From Lineus longissimus (lineage: Eukaryota > Nemertea > Pilidiophora > Heteronemertea > Lineidae): 64,000 nt of DNA. Below, piece after piece: positions 11,436 to 22,794 of the stretch. The translations under genes and the position numbers were made by a program. Position 1 is the stretch's first letter. Each line of letters opens with the position of its first letter. The DNA lies in assembly GCF_910592395.1 (NCBI RefSeq), contig NC_088318.1, forward strand, positions 8,802,349-8,866,348, given 5' to 3'. The notes below the pieces were generated by a model that saw only the letters and a list, made by a program, of their open reading frames with translations, did no database searches and was not told where the DNA came from.

Positions 11436-12090
11436 TGGCTCACCGTAGGGGAGTCTACACGATGCTGCTGTGTCCGTTCTCTGTTGTCGTCCGTACGTCT
11501 GTGGGTCTCTCCGTCTGTCAATTTAACCGTAAATAATTGGCAATTCATCTTTTGGTGGCTTGAAGGTCTTATGGTGCCTTTTTGCCTTTTGGCAGTTTTG
11601 ATGGTTTTCGAACTACACTCGGCCCCAGGGGGCATTTCATGAACAATGCTAGCAAATATCGTGACATTTTTACTGTGGACACTGCTCATGAGACAACATC
11701 ACATAATACCCGGGTTTTTCATTTGACCCACTTTTTAAGGTGACATGGGTCAAATAGTGCAAATAGGCTGTAATTGGTTTCCGTAGTATATCTCCATAGC
11801 TACTGAGGCTGGTCTTTTCATCTATGGATGATTTGAAGGTCTTTAGGTACCGTTGTGCCTTTCAGAAGTTTTGATGATTTTGAACTACTTTTGGCCATAT
11901 CTCATGAATTCTGCTAGCTAAAATCATGAAATTTTTACTGTCGACACTGTTCATGAGACTACATCACATAATACACAGGTTTTTGATTTGACCTATTTTT
12001 CGAGGTCACAGGGGTCAAATTGCATAAACTGACTGAAGTTCTGGAGTAATCATTGAGTTATATGATGGTATTATGGTGCCATTGTGTACT
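11436..12090 (+). repeat. Divergent two-unit R300 subfamily copy with head module
   Basis: It starts with the head TGGCTCACCGTAGGGGAGTC, followed by a 'gtccg' rich section. Two ~300-bp units follow, sharing 'gatgg..tcgaact', 'gacactg.tcatgagac.aca' and 'tttgac...ttttaaggt' landmarks (about 11540-11790 and 11820-12040). The inner part differs from the main R300 units, but the head and the 'tttttcatttgacc' tail agree, so this is a related subfamily. Confidence 0.65.
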
Positions 12091-12881
12091 TTGGCACTTC
12101 TGCTCATCAGCCAAAAAAGTCCCTTTTTCTCACAAACTACCCTAGCTATACACAATTCCTAAAATACACTGCCATCTAGTGGCAGAACCACAGGAAGTGA
12201 TGCAGAGTGAGGCAGGTAGGTCAGCAACCTGCATTGTGGTAGCGTGTAGAGTATTAAACAATAGCTATCACTGAAATTGCTCCAAATAACTCTATTGTGC
12301 GTGGTGTTGGGCTAGTCTTACCACAGAAAGTAGGGGAATAAATGGGTTTCATGTCAGTGAACATGATAAGTGATAATAATTGACCAATTAAATAATGAGG
12401 GCAATAAAACAGTCTGATGATGTTTGGGCCAGGGATGAGGAGGCTGGCTGAAGCCATGCATTGCATGCATTGGATTCTGACATAGACATGATGAACTTAA
12501 TCTAATTCAATTGTAGAAGGCCTCTGTAGTTGTTTCTATTCTAGGCTGGCTAGGCCTTATCAGTTTGGGCCAGAAATATGTAGGAGATGCCTCTGACTTT
12601 GTGTTGCCCAAACCCACTATGATTTTGCTTGGTTATGGTGGGGTTTTTTGAGTGGTTGTCAGTCAAATTGACCCCAATTCCCAAGGCCAAGTCAATTTTA
12701 AACTGTAGGCCTAGGCCTAGTTTTATTTGCATTGCAGGAGTGTAGGCCTGGGAGTCATGGGCCTTTTAGTTGCAATGTTCAATTATTGCATGATTTTTTT
12801 AAAATTCATTAAAGTGCAACATTCCAAACACCAATGCTGCAACAAACTAAATACACGTTTATCTAAATTGCAGGCTAGAAG
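12091..12881. other. Non-coding; possible 5' flank or intron of the next ORF
   Basis: No protein homology is seen. A pyrimidine-rich stretch ends in TTGCAG at about 12867-12872, just before the ATG of the repeat-containing ORF, and could be a splice acceptor. Confidence 0.35.
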
Positions 12882-13620
12882 ATGGACTCAAGTGTCCACA
12901 GTGATGACACCACACTGCCACCATCAAGTGTCCATATTGATGACACCACACTGCCACCATCAAGTGTCCACAGTGATGACACCACACTGCCACCATCAAG
13001 TGTCCATATTGATGACACCACACTGCCACCATCAAGTGTCCACAGTGATGACACCACACTGCCACCATCAAGTGTCCATATTGATGACACCACACTGCCA
13101 CCATCAAGTGTCCATATTGATGACACCACACTGCCACCATCAAGTGTCCACGGTGATGACACCACACTGCCACATCATCACCAATCGGGATTGACTGTGG
13201 GATTCCACCGCCACCAAGGTTTCTGATTCTGAGTGCATTGATCCCTCATTGCTGGATGATGCTGGTGATTCATTCTCATTGGATCATGAATCTCCTGTAT
13301 TTCATGCTGTCTCACACGAAAAACACGAGATGCATGATTCATTCTGAATTCATGAATCCCCTGTATTTCATGGGGTGTTACATGAAAAACACAGGATTCA
13401 TGATTCCAATGAAAATCCAATGGGAGGATCTCCAAAGCATCCAGATGATGATGGGACCATGTCACCAGAGTCTGATTGCCAGAAGTGCTACAAATGTCGA
13501 CGTCCAATGTCTTGTCATGACAGGGAATGCTTGTCATGGATGACAACCGTGACGTCAGAGGACATGATAGAGTTCGACTCATCAGAGGAGCTCCAGTTCC
13601 AAATGGAAGTAATGGATTAG
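12882..13620 (+). CDS. Gene-like ORF with 12-residue repeats and Cys-rich C-terminus
   Basis: Product unknown. The frame opens MDSSVHSDDTTLPPSS and runs through eight near-perfect copies of SSVH(S/I/G)DDTTLPP, ending the first frame at 13226. A second frame (about 13220-13620) encodes two copies of a HESPVFHxVxHEKH block, separated by one TGA. It then encodes a cysteine-rich CQKCYKCRRPMSCHDREC segment and an acidic end, with a terminal TAG at 13618-13620. A possible acceptor TTGCAG lies 9 bp upstream of the ATG. The Cys pattern suggests a small zinc-binding unit. The frame change near 13180 and the TGA near 13346 mean it is either a multi-part pseudogene or a spliced gene. No family is recognised, and transposon origin is possible. 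Confidence 0.4.
12888..13170 (+). repeat. 36-bp coding minisatellite, eight units, 72-bp higher order
   Basis: The unit encodes SSVHxDDTTLPP. The variable codon alternates AGT (S) and ATT (I) for six units, then I, then GGT (G), so the array grew as 72-bp dimers. Units are nearly identical at third positions, which indicates recent expansion or homogenisation. Two other frames are also open across the array because 36 is divisible by three. Confidence 0.9.
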
Positions 13621-14476
13621 TTCTAGGTAAAAAAATTACAAAACTATTTTAATGTCAATGACATTAGTAGTATGTATTTTCAAGGATAATAGATACAGAA
13701 AAAGAGAAAGCATCAATACAGTTGTACTACTAGTATTTGCACCAAAAAATCTGGAAATCTGAAGTGGTGCAATTTTTCACCATGCTCGACATCATCTTTG
13801 TTGTAACCACGACTGGTGCAGTGAGGTACACAGCAGTATCTGTGACTCTAGGGAGGTTGCTGAAGACAAGAATTATCCCCAGTTAATAACAATCTTAATA
13901 AGTTTCGTCAAACTGTTAAGATTCTTGGCAAAACAAGCAATTGTGTGAACTTACTTGTTCAAAGAAACATTTGATTACATGGTTTGTTTCTGTAATTTAC
14001 GCCAAGAATACTCAGTATTTCATTTAGCTCCTCTCAATTACAATATATGCATTTCAAAGAGATTGATATATACAATCAGCGCTTTTTGAAATGCATTTGA
14101 TATCTTGACAATATTATAAGTAAATAGTACAGATATAGTAATAGTAGTTTGGGTAGTATATTGACTGTATTACAAATGTACCTTCATAACATTTCCTGCT
14201 GGATTGGAATAGCTGTGATCTTGAGAGTTTGTTGATGTATTATCCATATCCATTTCGGCAAACCTGGTTTATTCGTGGTCACTTGTTTGTAACGTTAGAC
14301 AGCAGTTGTTCCAAACTGAAACATGATTGTATCATTTGAGTGAAACAGGTACTTTGTGAAAAGAATTACTATTCTATGCCATGGATGTATGTTGCATGTG
14401 ATATGACGGCATTTGGATCTCAATTAATAATAAAACTTGAAATAGGCAATTGACATCATTTTGTCTTGTTAATTTT
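13621..14476. other. Non-coding, nothing recognised
   Basis: AT-rich sequence with a possible donor (AGGTAAAAAA) just after the preceding ORF at 13626. A short inverted pair 'atgcatttcaaa'/'tttgaaatgcat' is seen at about 14047-14097. No gene. Confidence 0.4.
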
Positions 14477-15445
14477 TGGCTCACCGTAGGGGAGTCTATA
14501 CAATACCGCAGTGTCCGTCGTCGTCGTCGTCCGTCGTCCGTCGTCGTCGTCGTATCCTGTTTCATAAACAGTGGCACGTTTCTTAACCGCTAAGCCTATG
14601 AACTTGTAACTTTGTACACAGGACTCCCTTGGTCAGATGACCTGTGACACTAAATTTCGGTCCGATCTAATTCTTAATTTGGCCACCAGGGGGCCGAATG
14701 TAGATATCTAAAAAGTGTGATATCTCGATTATTAATGACTTGTTTGGAATGAAATATTTGTGGTAGGTACTCATAGCAAGGATACATCATATATCATACT
14801 GGTTTTTAATTTGACCTACTTTTCAAGGTCACAGAGGTCAAATGGCGTAAATTGGCTGTTTCAGTGTAACTATGGCACGTTTTTCAACCTCCACAGCTAT
14901 GAACTTGAAACTTAATACATATAACCCCCTATACCAGATAACCTCTGGTGCTGAATTTCGGTCTGATCTGATTCTGAACTTGGCCACCAGTGGGCCGAAT
15001 GTGGATACCTAAGAAGTGTGATAATTCGCTTATCAATAACTTGTTTTCAATAAAACTTTTGTGGTGGGTACTCATAGCAAGGATACATCATATATCGTAC
15101 GGGTTTTTAATTTGACCTACTTTTCAAGGTTGCAGAGGTCAAATGGCATAAATTGGCTGTTTCAGTGTAACTATGGCACGTTTCTCAACCGCCACAGCTA
15201 TGAACTTGAAACTTGGTACATATAACCACCTATATTAGATAACCTCTTGTGCTGAATATCGGTCCGATCTGATTCTCAATTTTGCCACCAGGGGGTCGAA
15301 TGTGGATATCTAAAAAGTGTGATATCTCGCTTATTGATGACTTGTTTTCGATAAAACTTTTGTGGTAGGTACTCATAGCAAGGATACATCATATATCATA
15401 TGGGTTTTTAATTTGACCTACTTGTCAAGGTCACAGAGGTCACAA
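14477..15445 (+). repeat. R300 array: head plus three ~300-bp units
   Basis: The head TGGCTCACCGTAGGGGAGTC is followed by a CGTCGT-rich tract (14517-14552) and three tandem units starting near 14569, 14868 and 15170. Each carries 'atgaacttg.aact', 'ggtc.gatctgattct', 'gccaccag.gggccgaatgt', 'aagtgtgat', 'tactcatagcaaggatacat' and 'gacctacttttcaaggt' in order. This is the best-preserved example and defines a ~301-bp period. No long ORF spans it. Confidence 0.85.
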
Positions 15446-15469
15446 CGCAGACACAGATATGGCCGAAAT

Positions 15470-15560
15470 TGCATGTTTTGTGTTTTTCGTGTTGTGGCAA
15501 TTCAAAGGTCGTGAGTTCAAACCCCGGTCAGGGACGGCCAAAAATATTTTTTTATTTTAT
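15470..15560 (+). repeat. Possible tRNA-derived SINE fragment
   Basis: 'ggtcgtgagttcaaacccc' resembles a Pol III B box (GGTTCRANNCC), followed by an A/T-rich tail (15540-15575). No clear A box precedes it. It sits between two R300 blocks. Weak call. Confidence 0.3.
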
Positions 15561-15620
15561 TATTTTGTATCTTTTCCCTTTTGTCTTTTCTGACTTGTAT
15601 CTTACATTTTCTTGATTTTA

Positions 15621-15932
15621 GGCTCACCGTAGGGTAGTCTATGTAATACCGCAGTGTCCATCGTCCGTCGTCCGTCGTCGTATCCTATTTCAAAAACAGT
15701 GGCACGTTTCTTAACCGCTAGGGCTATGAACTTGAAACTTTGTACACAGCACCCCCTAGGTCAGGTGACCTCTGACACTGAACTTCGGTCCAATCTGATT
15801 CTCAACTTGGCCACCAGGGGGCCAAATGTTGATATCTAAAAAGTGTGATATCTCGCTTATTAGTGACTTGTTTTTGATGAAACTTGTGTTGTAGGTACTC
15901 AAATATACATCTTATATCATACGGGTTCATGA
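15621..15932 (+). repeat. R300 copy: head plus one unit
   Basis: The head GGCTCACCGTAGGGTAGTCT is followed by a short CGTCC tract and a single unit with all family landmarks, ending near 'atacgggttcatgatctg'. It shares the head-unit junction with the copies at 14477 and 58796, so the head is a true part of the family. Confidence 0.85.
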
Positions 15933-16768
15933 TCTGTGGCAGAGCCATGCAGCATACTTGATACTACATGTACAATGCAGATGTACACCACCACAACACA
16001 ACACACATTGTCCATTGCTGTTGTGTTGTTAATGACTGTGTTTATGGTGGCTTGACTCACATGATATGCATAAAGAAGCCCAATATCAACACTAAAACTT
16101 TACCTTTACTCAGTTTCCAGTTCCTGGCATGTTTGGTGTGCCTATTCAATGAATTAATTCCATTTTTCTTCATAATGCTCTTCCAAGTACACATTGTGTT
16201 ATGGTCATTATGTAGGCTGCCTCTATCTACGTCACTTCCTCCTAGTTACAGAACTGATAATAGGCGGCAGGTCAATTTTAGGAATTGTGTATATCCTATG
16301 AATGATGCGCGTAGTCCACTATGCCAATTTTACTATCATGGCACCTTCAGCGTGTGTGGGCTGAGGGTTATGCTTGCGCGCGATGGTTTTTTTGGATAAG
16401 TACTTCATCTGTCACAACATCTTGTTCTAATTCAATTCTCATACATGTACATGTACCTGCCATGGCAGCCATCTTTAGTTCCAACACACGGGTGGGGGCA
16501 TATGCATATGAATTTATTGAAACTATTTGACACCCCTTATTATTGTTGGAGTATATAGCGTTTGAAGTCCTTTCCGTGACTTTTGGATACCATGGAATCA
16601 CTCTAGTGTCACTAATTACAGGGCTGGGGTGACTTAAAAGTGATGCGATATCCTGACATCAAGTAGAGTAGGAATGAGAAAGCATGGTGTACTGGTCAGG
16701 ACCTTGAATTGTTTACCCGAACAAATTTTCACTGCTGATTGACATTGAGACATTAACATCTCACCCTG
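15933..16768. other. Non-coding, nothing recognised
   Basis: Contains a CA/AC-rich stretch (15985-16010) with an inverted TGTTGTGTTG partner at 16018. A short palindromic run 'acatgtacatgt' lies at about 16443. No gene. Confidence 0.4.
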
Positions 16769-16940
16769 TGTTCCGTTGAACATTAGACGAAGATACGATT
16801 TGATCTCACGTGGCTTTTGGCCGTTTATTCGCCATAAAAATGTCACAACACATTCTCTGCATAAAGCGGGTTTTTCCCAAAAGCGATGAGGGGAGCCACC
16901 TGTCATTACACATTAGAACTAAACGAAAAGTTGTCCTCAA
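16769..16940 (-). repeat. LTR-like direct repeat, left copy
   Basis: TGTTCCGTTGAACATTAGAC to GTTGTCCTCA, matching 22642-22794 closely except for a 17-bp insertion after 'ttcgccat'. TG...CA ends fit an LTR. The true LTR may be longer if the right copy is truncated. Confidence 0.65.
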
Positions 16941-18582
16941 GACTGTCTCTAGACGGAACATACTCCCCTCTGAAAATGTCACATATACTAATACATGATG
17001 TCACATTTTCACACTATAGAATCTCTGTAGACGCAGTAGACGCACTGTTAAAACACTAGAGTAACTTTTAAGTCACAATGTAGTAAAGCCCACACAAGTT
17101 TTTACTAATAGTGCACAGTTGCCTGACACACTGTCAAACTCACAGATAGCAAAGTCCCAAGACTTTGGAAGCAGTAACACGGTTACTGATGCACAGTTGT
17201 TTGACCCACTGTCAAACCGACACAAGTGTAAAGTCCCACATCAGACATCACTATAAATTCCCTCAAGACCTTACTGAAAGTAATGTATTACCAGGCGTGG
17301 CCATTGTAGTAATATGTTACTCATGTAGTAATAGTGCCTCACAATTAGACGACTGATTACCAAATTACCCAGTACCAACGAAGTACTACGAAGTAATGTA
17401 GTGCTGATTGTCAGCAATGCTCAGATTTAGAACTTATTGCAAAGTGTACACATACAGTACCGTACTGTAGAAGTCTAGCTCTCTTAGTAAGTTCAAATAC
17501 ACAAGAAACACAACGATGTCAGCACAATGGCTGATCCACACGATACACCAAAGACTTGAAGTTTTGGTACGCACAAAATTAACCCAGTGGCTCGAAAGCC
17601 CACAAAAGCTACACACAAGTTGTATTGATGATTACCAAAAAACGAATAAGTTTTAGGCACGCACGAGTTAACTCTTAGTGATTTGTAAGACCACACAAAA
17701 GTTACACACATAAGTCAACACTCAGATGTACCCACGGTCCACAGCGACTCAGGTGAATACACGGTTGGCAATGCTAGATACACTATAATGCATAAAAACA
17801 AAGATTGTTACACAGTGGATAAAAACCACTCTCAAGACACTGCTCTATTCACTCTGGTTATTGTTCACCAAGTAGAAAACACATTTTTCACTACAAGATG
17901 GTTGCTCACTCTCTCAAATGATGCTAAGTAAATCTCTAGTTTACTATTACTCAACTCACTATGTATTATGTTGTTTCACTCAACACAATAAAGGCAAAAT
18001 ATTAAATGACAAGATATTATCTTCACCAGAATTCACTAACTCAGTTCACTGTACTCAAGTTCACTACACCACGTAATTAACATAAACAGGCATCCAGCAT
18101 TCAAAGACAAGTTAGGCAAAAATCTCAAGTCAAACACTGACTATCTAAATAAAAACATAGAAAACATAGAAAATACCGTACAGTTTACAAACATGGTATG
18201 AAATATGCAAAATACCTAGCAAATATTAAACACAGTATGTACACAAGCACATGCAAGAATGAATTGCAACACGACAAAACATGAATGACATAAAAATGAC
18301 AAATTTGATCAAAATTCAGAAAGCAAAATTACTCCCCTCGTTGGGAATCACTCAAAACTGATACTCAAAATTTATGATCAAAACCTATGTACAACTTTGT
18401 ACAAATTGCACCATAGTACCGTACTCAAATCCTTATTGTTTCACAATCACATTGGAAACACTATTTTGCAACACAAATTCACCATTTTCAGTCCCAGTGA
18501 CACAATATCACTTGCAAGAAGTGTCAGAAAGTCACAAGTAATGGTAATTCAAACCATTTTCACAATGCACAAAAATCTCAAA

Positions 18583-20720
18583 CTATGGATCCTGTCCCTC
18601 AAGCAAGTGCAGTTTCTGAACAGGACGTCTCATGAGACCTTTTGCAGTTTTCACTGTTACAGATCGCACTAGACCATCACGACCAGGATGGATAGCTTGG
18701 ATTTTACCCATTGCCCACTCGCGCGATTTCCATTTCTCATCACTAATGAGAAGCAATATCAGAAGCAATGTCTGTAAGCGGCCTAGAGTTGATTTGCGCT
18801 TCGATCACAGTCAAGACAGTTTGCAACTCGGTCAAGGTAAGACGTGATTTACCTAGGATTTTCCGCAAGGGCTTTTTGACACTTTGGACGAACCGTTCAT
18901 ACAGACCCCCATGCCACGGAGCTCGTTCAGTTATAAAGCGCCCCTCGATGCCTCGCGATTTGAGTCCGTCCTTCAGGGACAAGCAAGACAACACTTGATC
19001 GGCCTTTTTGAATGTTTTCGCGTTATCAGATAACATGATCGCACACTTTCGTCGGCAACTCATCATTCGATCAAGCGCTTTCAAGAATGACTCAGTAGTC
19101 AGGTTTTCAGTGACTTACTCGCCTACTCGAATGATACCATTTGTGTCAATGAAGGGATCGAGATTTGTCATTTTGCTACCTTTGGATACGACACTGTTCG
19201 TTTTCAGCGATTGCAGATCGTCTCGAAATGACACTGATTGTGCCCACTTGATCTAATGAATCATCTCATCCTGCAGGGATGAGCAATCGACTTCCTTGTT
19301 TTTCTGTTTGACCAGAAATGTCAGTATCATTCAGATTTTTGCGTGCTCTGAATGTAAGTAGCCAGTTTATGATTAGCGCCATCACACAAATGAATCTGTT
19401 GAAGGACTCGAATTTGTCTACCAGCTCAAGTGCACTAAATACTGGTACTGTGACAGCGTGACACACTGCCACTGTTTTTGGCTTTTTGGATTTCATAGCG
19501 CTCGCGACACTTTTGTCATCAATGCTTGGTTGGACTGGCCAATGCGACTCATCCTGTTTCAGAAATTCTGGCCCAGACCACCAAAGCTCACTCAAGACTA
19601 GATCCTTTGCAGCACATCCACAAGAACAGAGATCCGCAGCATTGATTTTTCCTGGAATGTGACGCCACTTATTCGACGGAACGAGTTTCTGGATTTCTGC
19701 TACTCGATTCGAAACAAACGTTTGCCATGTATAGGCCGGTTTGCGGATCCACTGCAGCGTGACCATTGAATCTGTCCAACAATGTATCGATTGTATCTCC
19801 ATTTTGAGCGCTGATTCCACGTAGGTTATCAGCCGAGCTGTTGTGAGTGCAGCCATGAGTTCAAGTTCAGGTATTGTTCTCTTGTTGCGATGTGGTGCAA
19901 CGCGGGTTTTTGAACACAAGACACTGACAGACACTTCATCAGTTTCTGAATCTTGTACGCGCACCATGACTACACTGCCATACGCCGTCTCGCACGCATC
20001 ACCAAACCCATGCTATGACAGCTGGGGTTCAACCAAGTGAGGTGGTATGAAACACCTTGTGACCTTTATTTCATCAAGATCACCAATTTCAGACTTCCAT
20101 TTGACCCATGGTTCATTAATGTCCGGGGGCAATGGATCGTCCCATCCTGTGGTATGTAACCAAGCCAATTACAGTATCACTTTGGCTTTTAGAGTGTATG
20201 GCGATAGTAGACCCATAGGATCATACACCCTGTGCAATTGCTGCATGAGTGTTCTGCGGGGTTCCGTTACAGTGTCCTCCATTGTCCACGAATGAAAACA
20301 TTAGGACATCCTCGTTTGGGCAGTATTTAACACCAAGGGTTTTGGTGCTAGCGTTTTCGACACAGAATGTTTTTTTCATAACACGAGGCTCGTCGGTCCT
20401 CGCTTAGATGAGCCAAAGCCTCTGGTTTACTCGACAAGAATTTCTTCAAAGGCCAACCTCCTTTGTCCGCCATGGTAATCATATCTGAGGTTAATTCAGC
20501 TGTAGTTTCAACCAAGTCAGTCCCTGACAGAACATCATCAACGAATGTGTTGTCAAGCATTTCATCACATGCATGAGTGTATTCAGACCTCAGCAACGTC
20601 ACGTGATCGCGCAAGCATCTGAATTGACAAAAACGGCGATAGGCTGAGTCCAAATGTCACTCCAGTCAAACGATATATCTCCGGGGGTCTTGATGTGACC
20701 ATACCCCGCCAGAGAAAGCG
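18583..20720 (-). pseudogene. BEL/Pao pol remnant (RT, RNase H, integrase, DUF5641)
   Basis: On the minus strand, 20653-20348 carries the palm-domain end of RT with FVDDVLSGTD, the Pao-type equivalent of YVDD. 19967-19266 carries RNase H with RTIPELELMAAL, HCWTDSMVTLQWI and a WRHIPGKINAADL segment, ending in a SELWWSGPEF block typical of the region before integrase. 19084-18743 carries the integrase core with LSDNAKTF and RAPWHGGLYERFVQSVK, followed by INSRPL. 18768-18583 carries the C-terminal DUF5641-like end (DGLVRSVTVKT...RRPVQKLHLL). Stops and frameshifts separate the blocks, and the N-terminal RT and protease are absent. Confidence 0.88.
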
Positions 20721-21231
20721 CTGACTATCTCGATCTTTCGGGTTTATTTTGATTTGGAGTGGAAGGTTTTAGTGTTTTCCTTCTTGGGCGGTGCCTTTCT
20801 GGTATCGATGTTGCTGGGTGGCTCCTCTCAGTTCTGCGGGGACTAGCCGGGAGAGGGCCACACCACCAGGCGGCGAGCCTCCTCTTCTTCTACATCTCCG
20901 TATATAATGGGAAACAACTCAACGGCTCCTCATCAGTTCTTTAATGTCTCATGTATATAATACGGTGGATATAAAGTAGGACCGGCCTACTCCATGCCTC
21001 GAACCCGACTCTCTAACAACAACCCGTTGCTAGCTCACTCAAATAATTTACCAATCACTTATGTAATATTCAATGGCGTGATCTCCCCTGAACCCCTGGA
21101 TTCCTTGTAGTATATGTAAGTTAGACATACGAGGCCTACCAGTAATACGTTACCTACTAATGCGAGCTTTATACAAAACCATGTTCAAAAGCACTAGGCC
21201 TACATCGTAAATAGGCCTATATATCAACCCC
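20721..21231. other. Unassigned insert or deletion scar inside the BEL/Pao element
   Basis: No gag or pol homology. It contains a CTCCTCTTCTTCT run (about 20878) and a short 'gtatataat' repeat (20898, 20953). It replaces the protease and most of RT and could be a nested fragment whose ends I cannot define. Confidence 0.35.
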
Positions 21232-22417
21232 TTACCTTACACTAGCACCGGTTTTGATAGTCTCAGTTTTTACACCAGTACTTGGGGCATGCCCTGTCGA
21301 TCTGCGCGGAGTTTGGGAGTTTGTCATCCTATGAGAATGCGAACTTGTGCCACGAGCACTCGGAGTAGAACTACCAGTAGCCATTTTCTCAACCTTCGTT
21401 TCCGTACGACGTGCAACCTGTGGTGCTTCGTATAGTTTCTGCAATAACTCTTCGAATGCAATGGGAAGTACAGATGAGGTCCCTGATGACTTCTCATTCT
21501 TGATCCGATCTCAAACCCAGATCATGGCTTTGGGGAGCTTTGGCCTCACTAATGATGTTAGCAACCAACTGGTCTCCTTGAGGGAGTCAGTGGTAGCTAC
21601 CTTTTTTGTCAGATAATTATATCGTGCCAGGAGCTCAGAGTATGTAGTGTCTAGGTCCTTCACGTTGTTGTTAGCTACTGGCAAATTTGCAATGTCAATC
21701 ACACATTTTTGAATTTTCGATTGAACATCGCCATACTTATTCTCTAACATGCTAATTATGTCCTCATGAGAGGGATCCTTCAATGCGTTCACAGTTTTTC
21801 TAGCATCACCTTCTAACAACGAGAGTACAAAGCAGGATTTTTCAACGTCTTTGTAGCCCGGTTTGGCTATCTCCGCCTCAACGAGATCCTTCCATGTATC
21901 GAAGAATTCTGATTCACCTTTGAATTTTGGTATGGTAATGATCCAGCGTTTATTGGTAGTCACCATTTGGAGAATGTCCTTAAGTTGATCAGGCGAAATT
22001 CCTTGATCGACACTTGACATCGCTTCCTTTAAACATTGAGAAAATAGTTCCGGAGTGAAGACGCTGGCTTCACTTTTGCCATCGTCTGAATCGGCCTTGG
22101 CAGCACTTTTGTCAGCAGCTGCCAATTTAGATTCTAGAAATTGCCTGTATGCGATCCTCGTTTTCGGTATAAAAGTCAATAGCATCTTGAACATCGCACA
22201 GGTCCTCGTATGCCTTCTTCAGATCTTTTTCGGCTGACAAGGCCATATTTATCTGAACGGCCACCTTGTCATTTACAGTCTTTTCTGTTTCCATGGTACT
22301 TTTTGCATAATCTATGTTAGAATTCGCTAGTTTTTCAGCTTTAGTAAATTTCTGTCTTGTGACAGAACATTTCTGCAGGAGTCTCTTTGTATCTGCCATG
22401 TTGAAAACGATTGTCAA
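21232..22417 (-). pseudogene. BEL/Pao Gag
   Basis: The N-terminal frame starts MADTKRLLQKC at about 22399, with a basic and acidic helical region. It is followed in another frame by PKFKGESEFFDTWKDLVEAE, the DUF1759-like capsid-type segment (P.F.G....W..F) typical of Pao Gag. A third frame (21444-21232) carries the end, beginning MQKLYEAPQVARRTETK. Two frame changes, near 22190 and 21510, break it. In the intact family Gag is fused or adjacent to protease; here the zinc-knuckle and protease part is not seen. Confidence 0.75.
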
Positions 22418-22641
22418 TGTTCTGTATCACAATGCACTACACGATGTGCAGGAGCTGCACACGCCGGTCACATGGCGCGCACCTCAGTATCCCTTTTGTG
22501 CAGGACGATGCACAGGGTTACCTGTGGCATTAATCATTGTCTTTTTAAGATTTTTGAAGCGTTTTCAAAGTCACGTTTCTCGGTTCTATTGGTATGTTTC
22601 ACCTTGGTTCCAACTCCTCCGGTTGGTCGAGACCATAATAA

Positions 22642-22794
22642 TGTTCTGTTGAACATTAGACGAAGATACGATTTGATCTCACGTGGCTTTTGGCCGTTTA
22701 TTCGCCATTCTCTGCATAAAGCGGGTTTTTCTCAAAAGCGATGAGGGGAGCCACCTGGCATTACACATTAGAACTAAATGAAAAGTTGTCCTCA
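22642..22794 (-). repeat. LTR-like direct repeat, right copy (5' side)
   Basis: It matches 16769-16940 from TGTTCTGTTGAACATTAGAC to GTTGTCCTCA. On the minus strand it is upstream of gag, so it corresponds to the 5' LTR or its surviving end. Confidence 0.65.

Larger units (their letters stand above)
16769..22794 (-). mobile_element. Decayed BEL/Pao LTR retrotransposon
   Basis: Direct repeats at 16769-16940 and 22642-22794 bracket gag (22417-21232) and pol remnants (20720-18583) on the minus strand in the BEL/Pao order RT, RNase H, integrase, DUF5641. Immediately inside the right repeat the minus strand reads TTATTATGGTCTCGACC, which includes a TGG start as expected for a primer-binding site. 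Protease and most of RT are missing (20720-21231 is unrelated sequence). The 1.6 kb at 16941-18582 holds no gene, only AC-rich sequence with repeated 'cacaagt' and 'agtcccac' motifs. No target duplication remains. Confidence 0.8.

Noticed and set aside
12888-13170. CRISPR-like array
   Set aside because: Units are contiguous without spacers and code for protein repeats; context is animal DNA.
12859-13173. Long minus-strand frames across the 36-bp repeat array
   Set aside because: A repeat whose unit is a multiple of three leaves several frames open; the + frame alone has plausible flanks.
15500-15545. tRNA gene
   Set aside because: Only a B-box-like stretch; no cloverleaf can be drawn.
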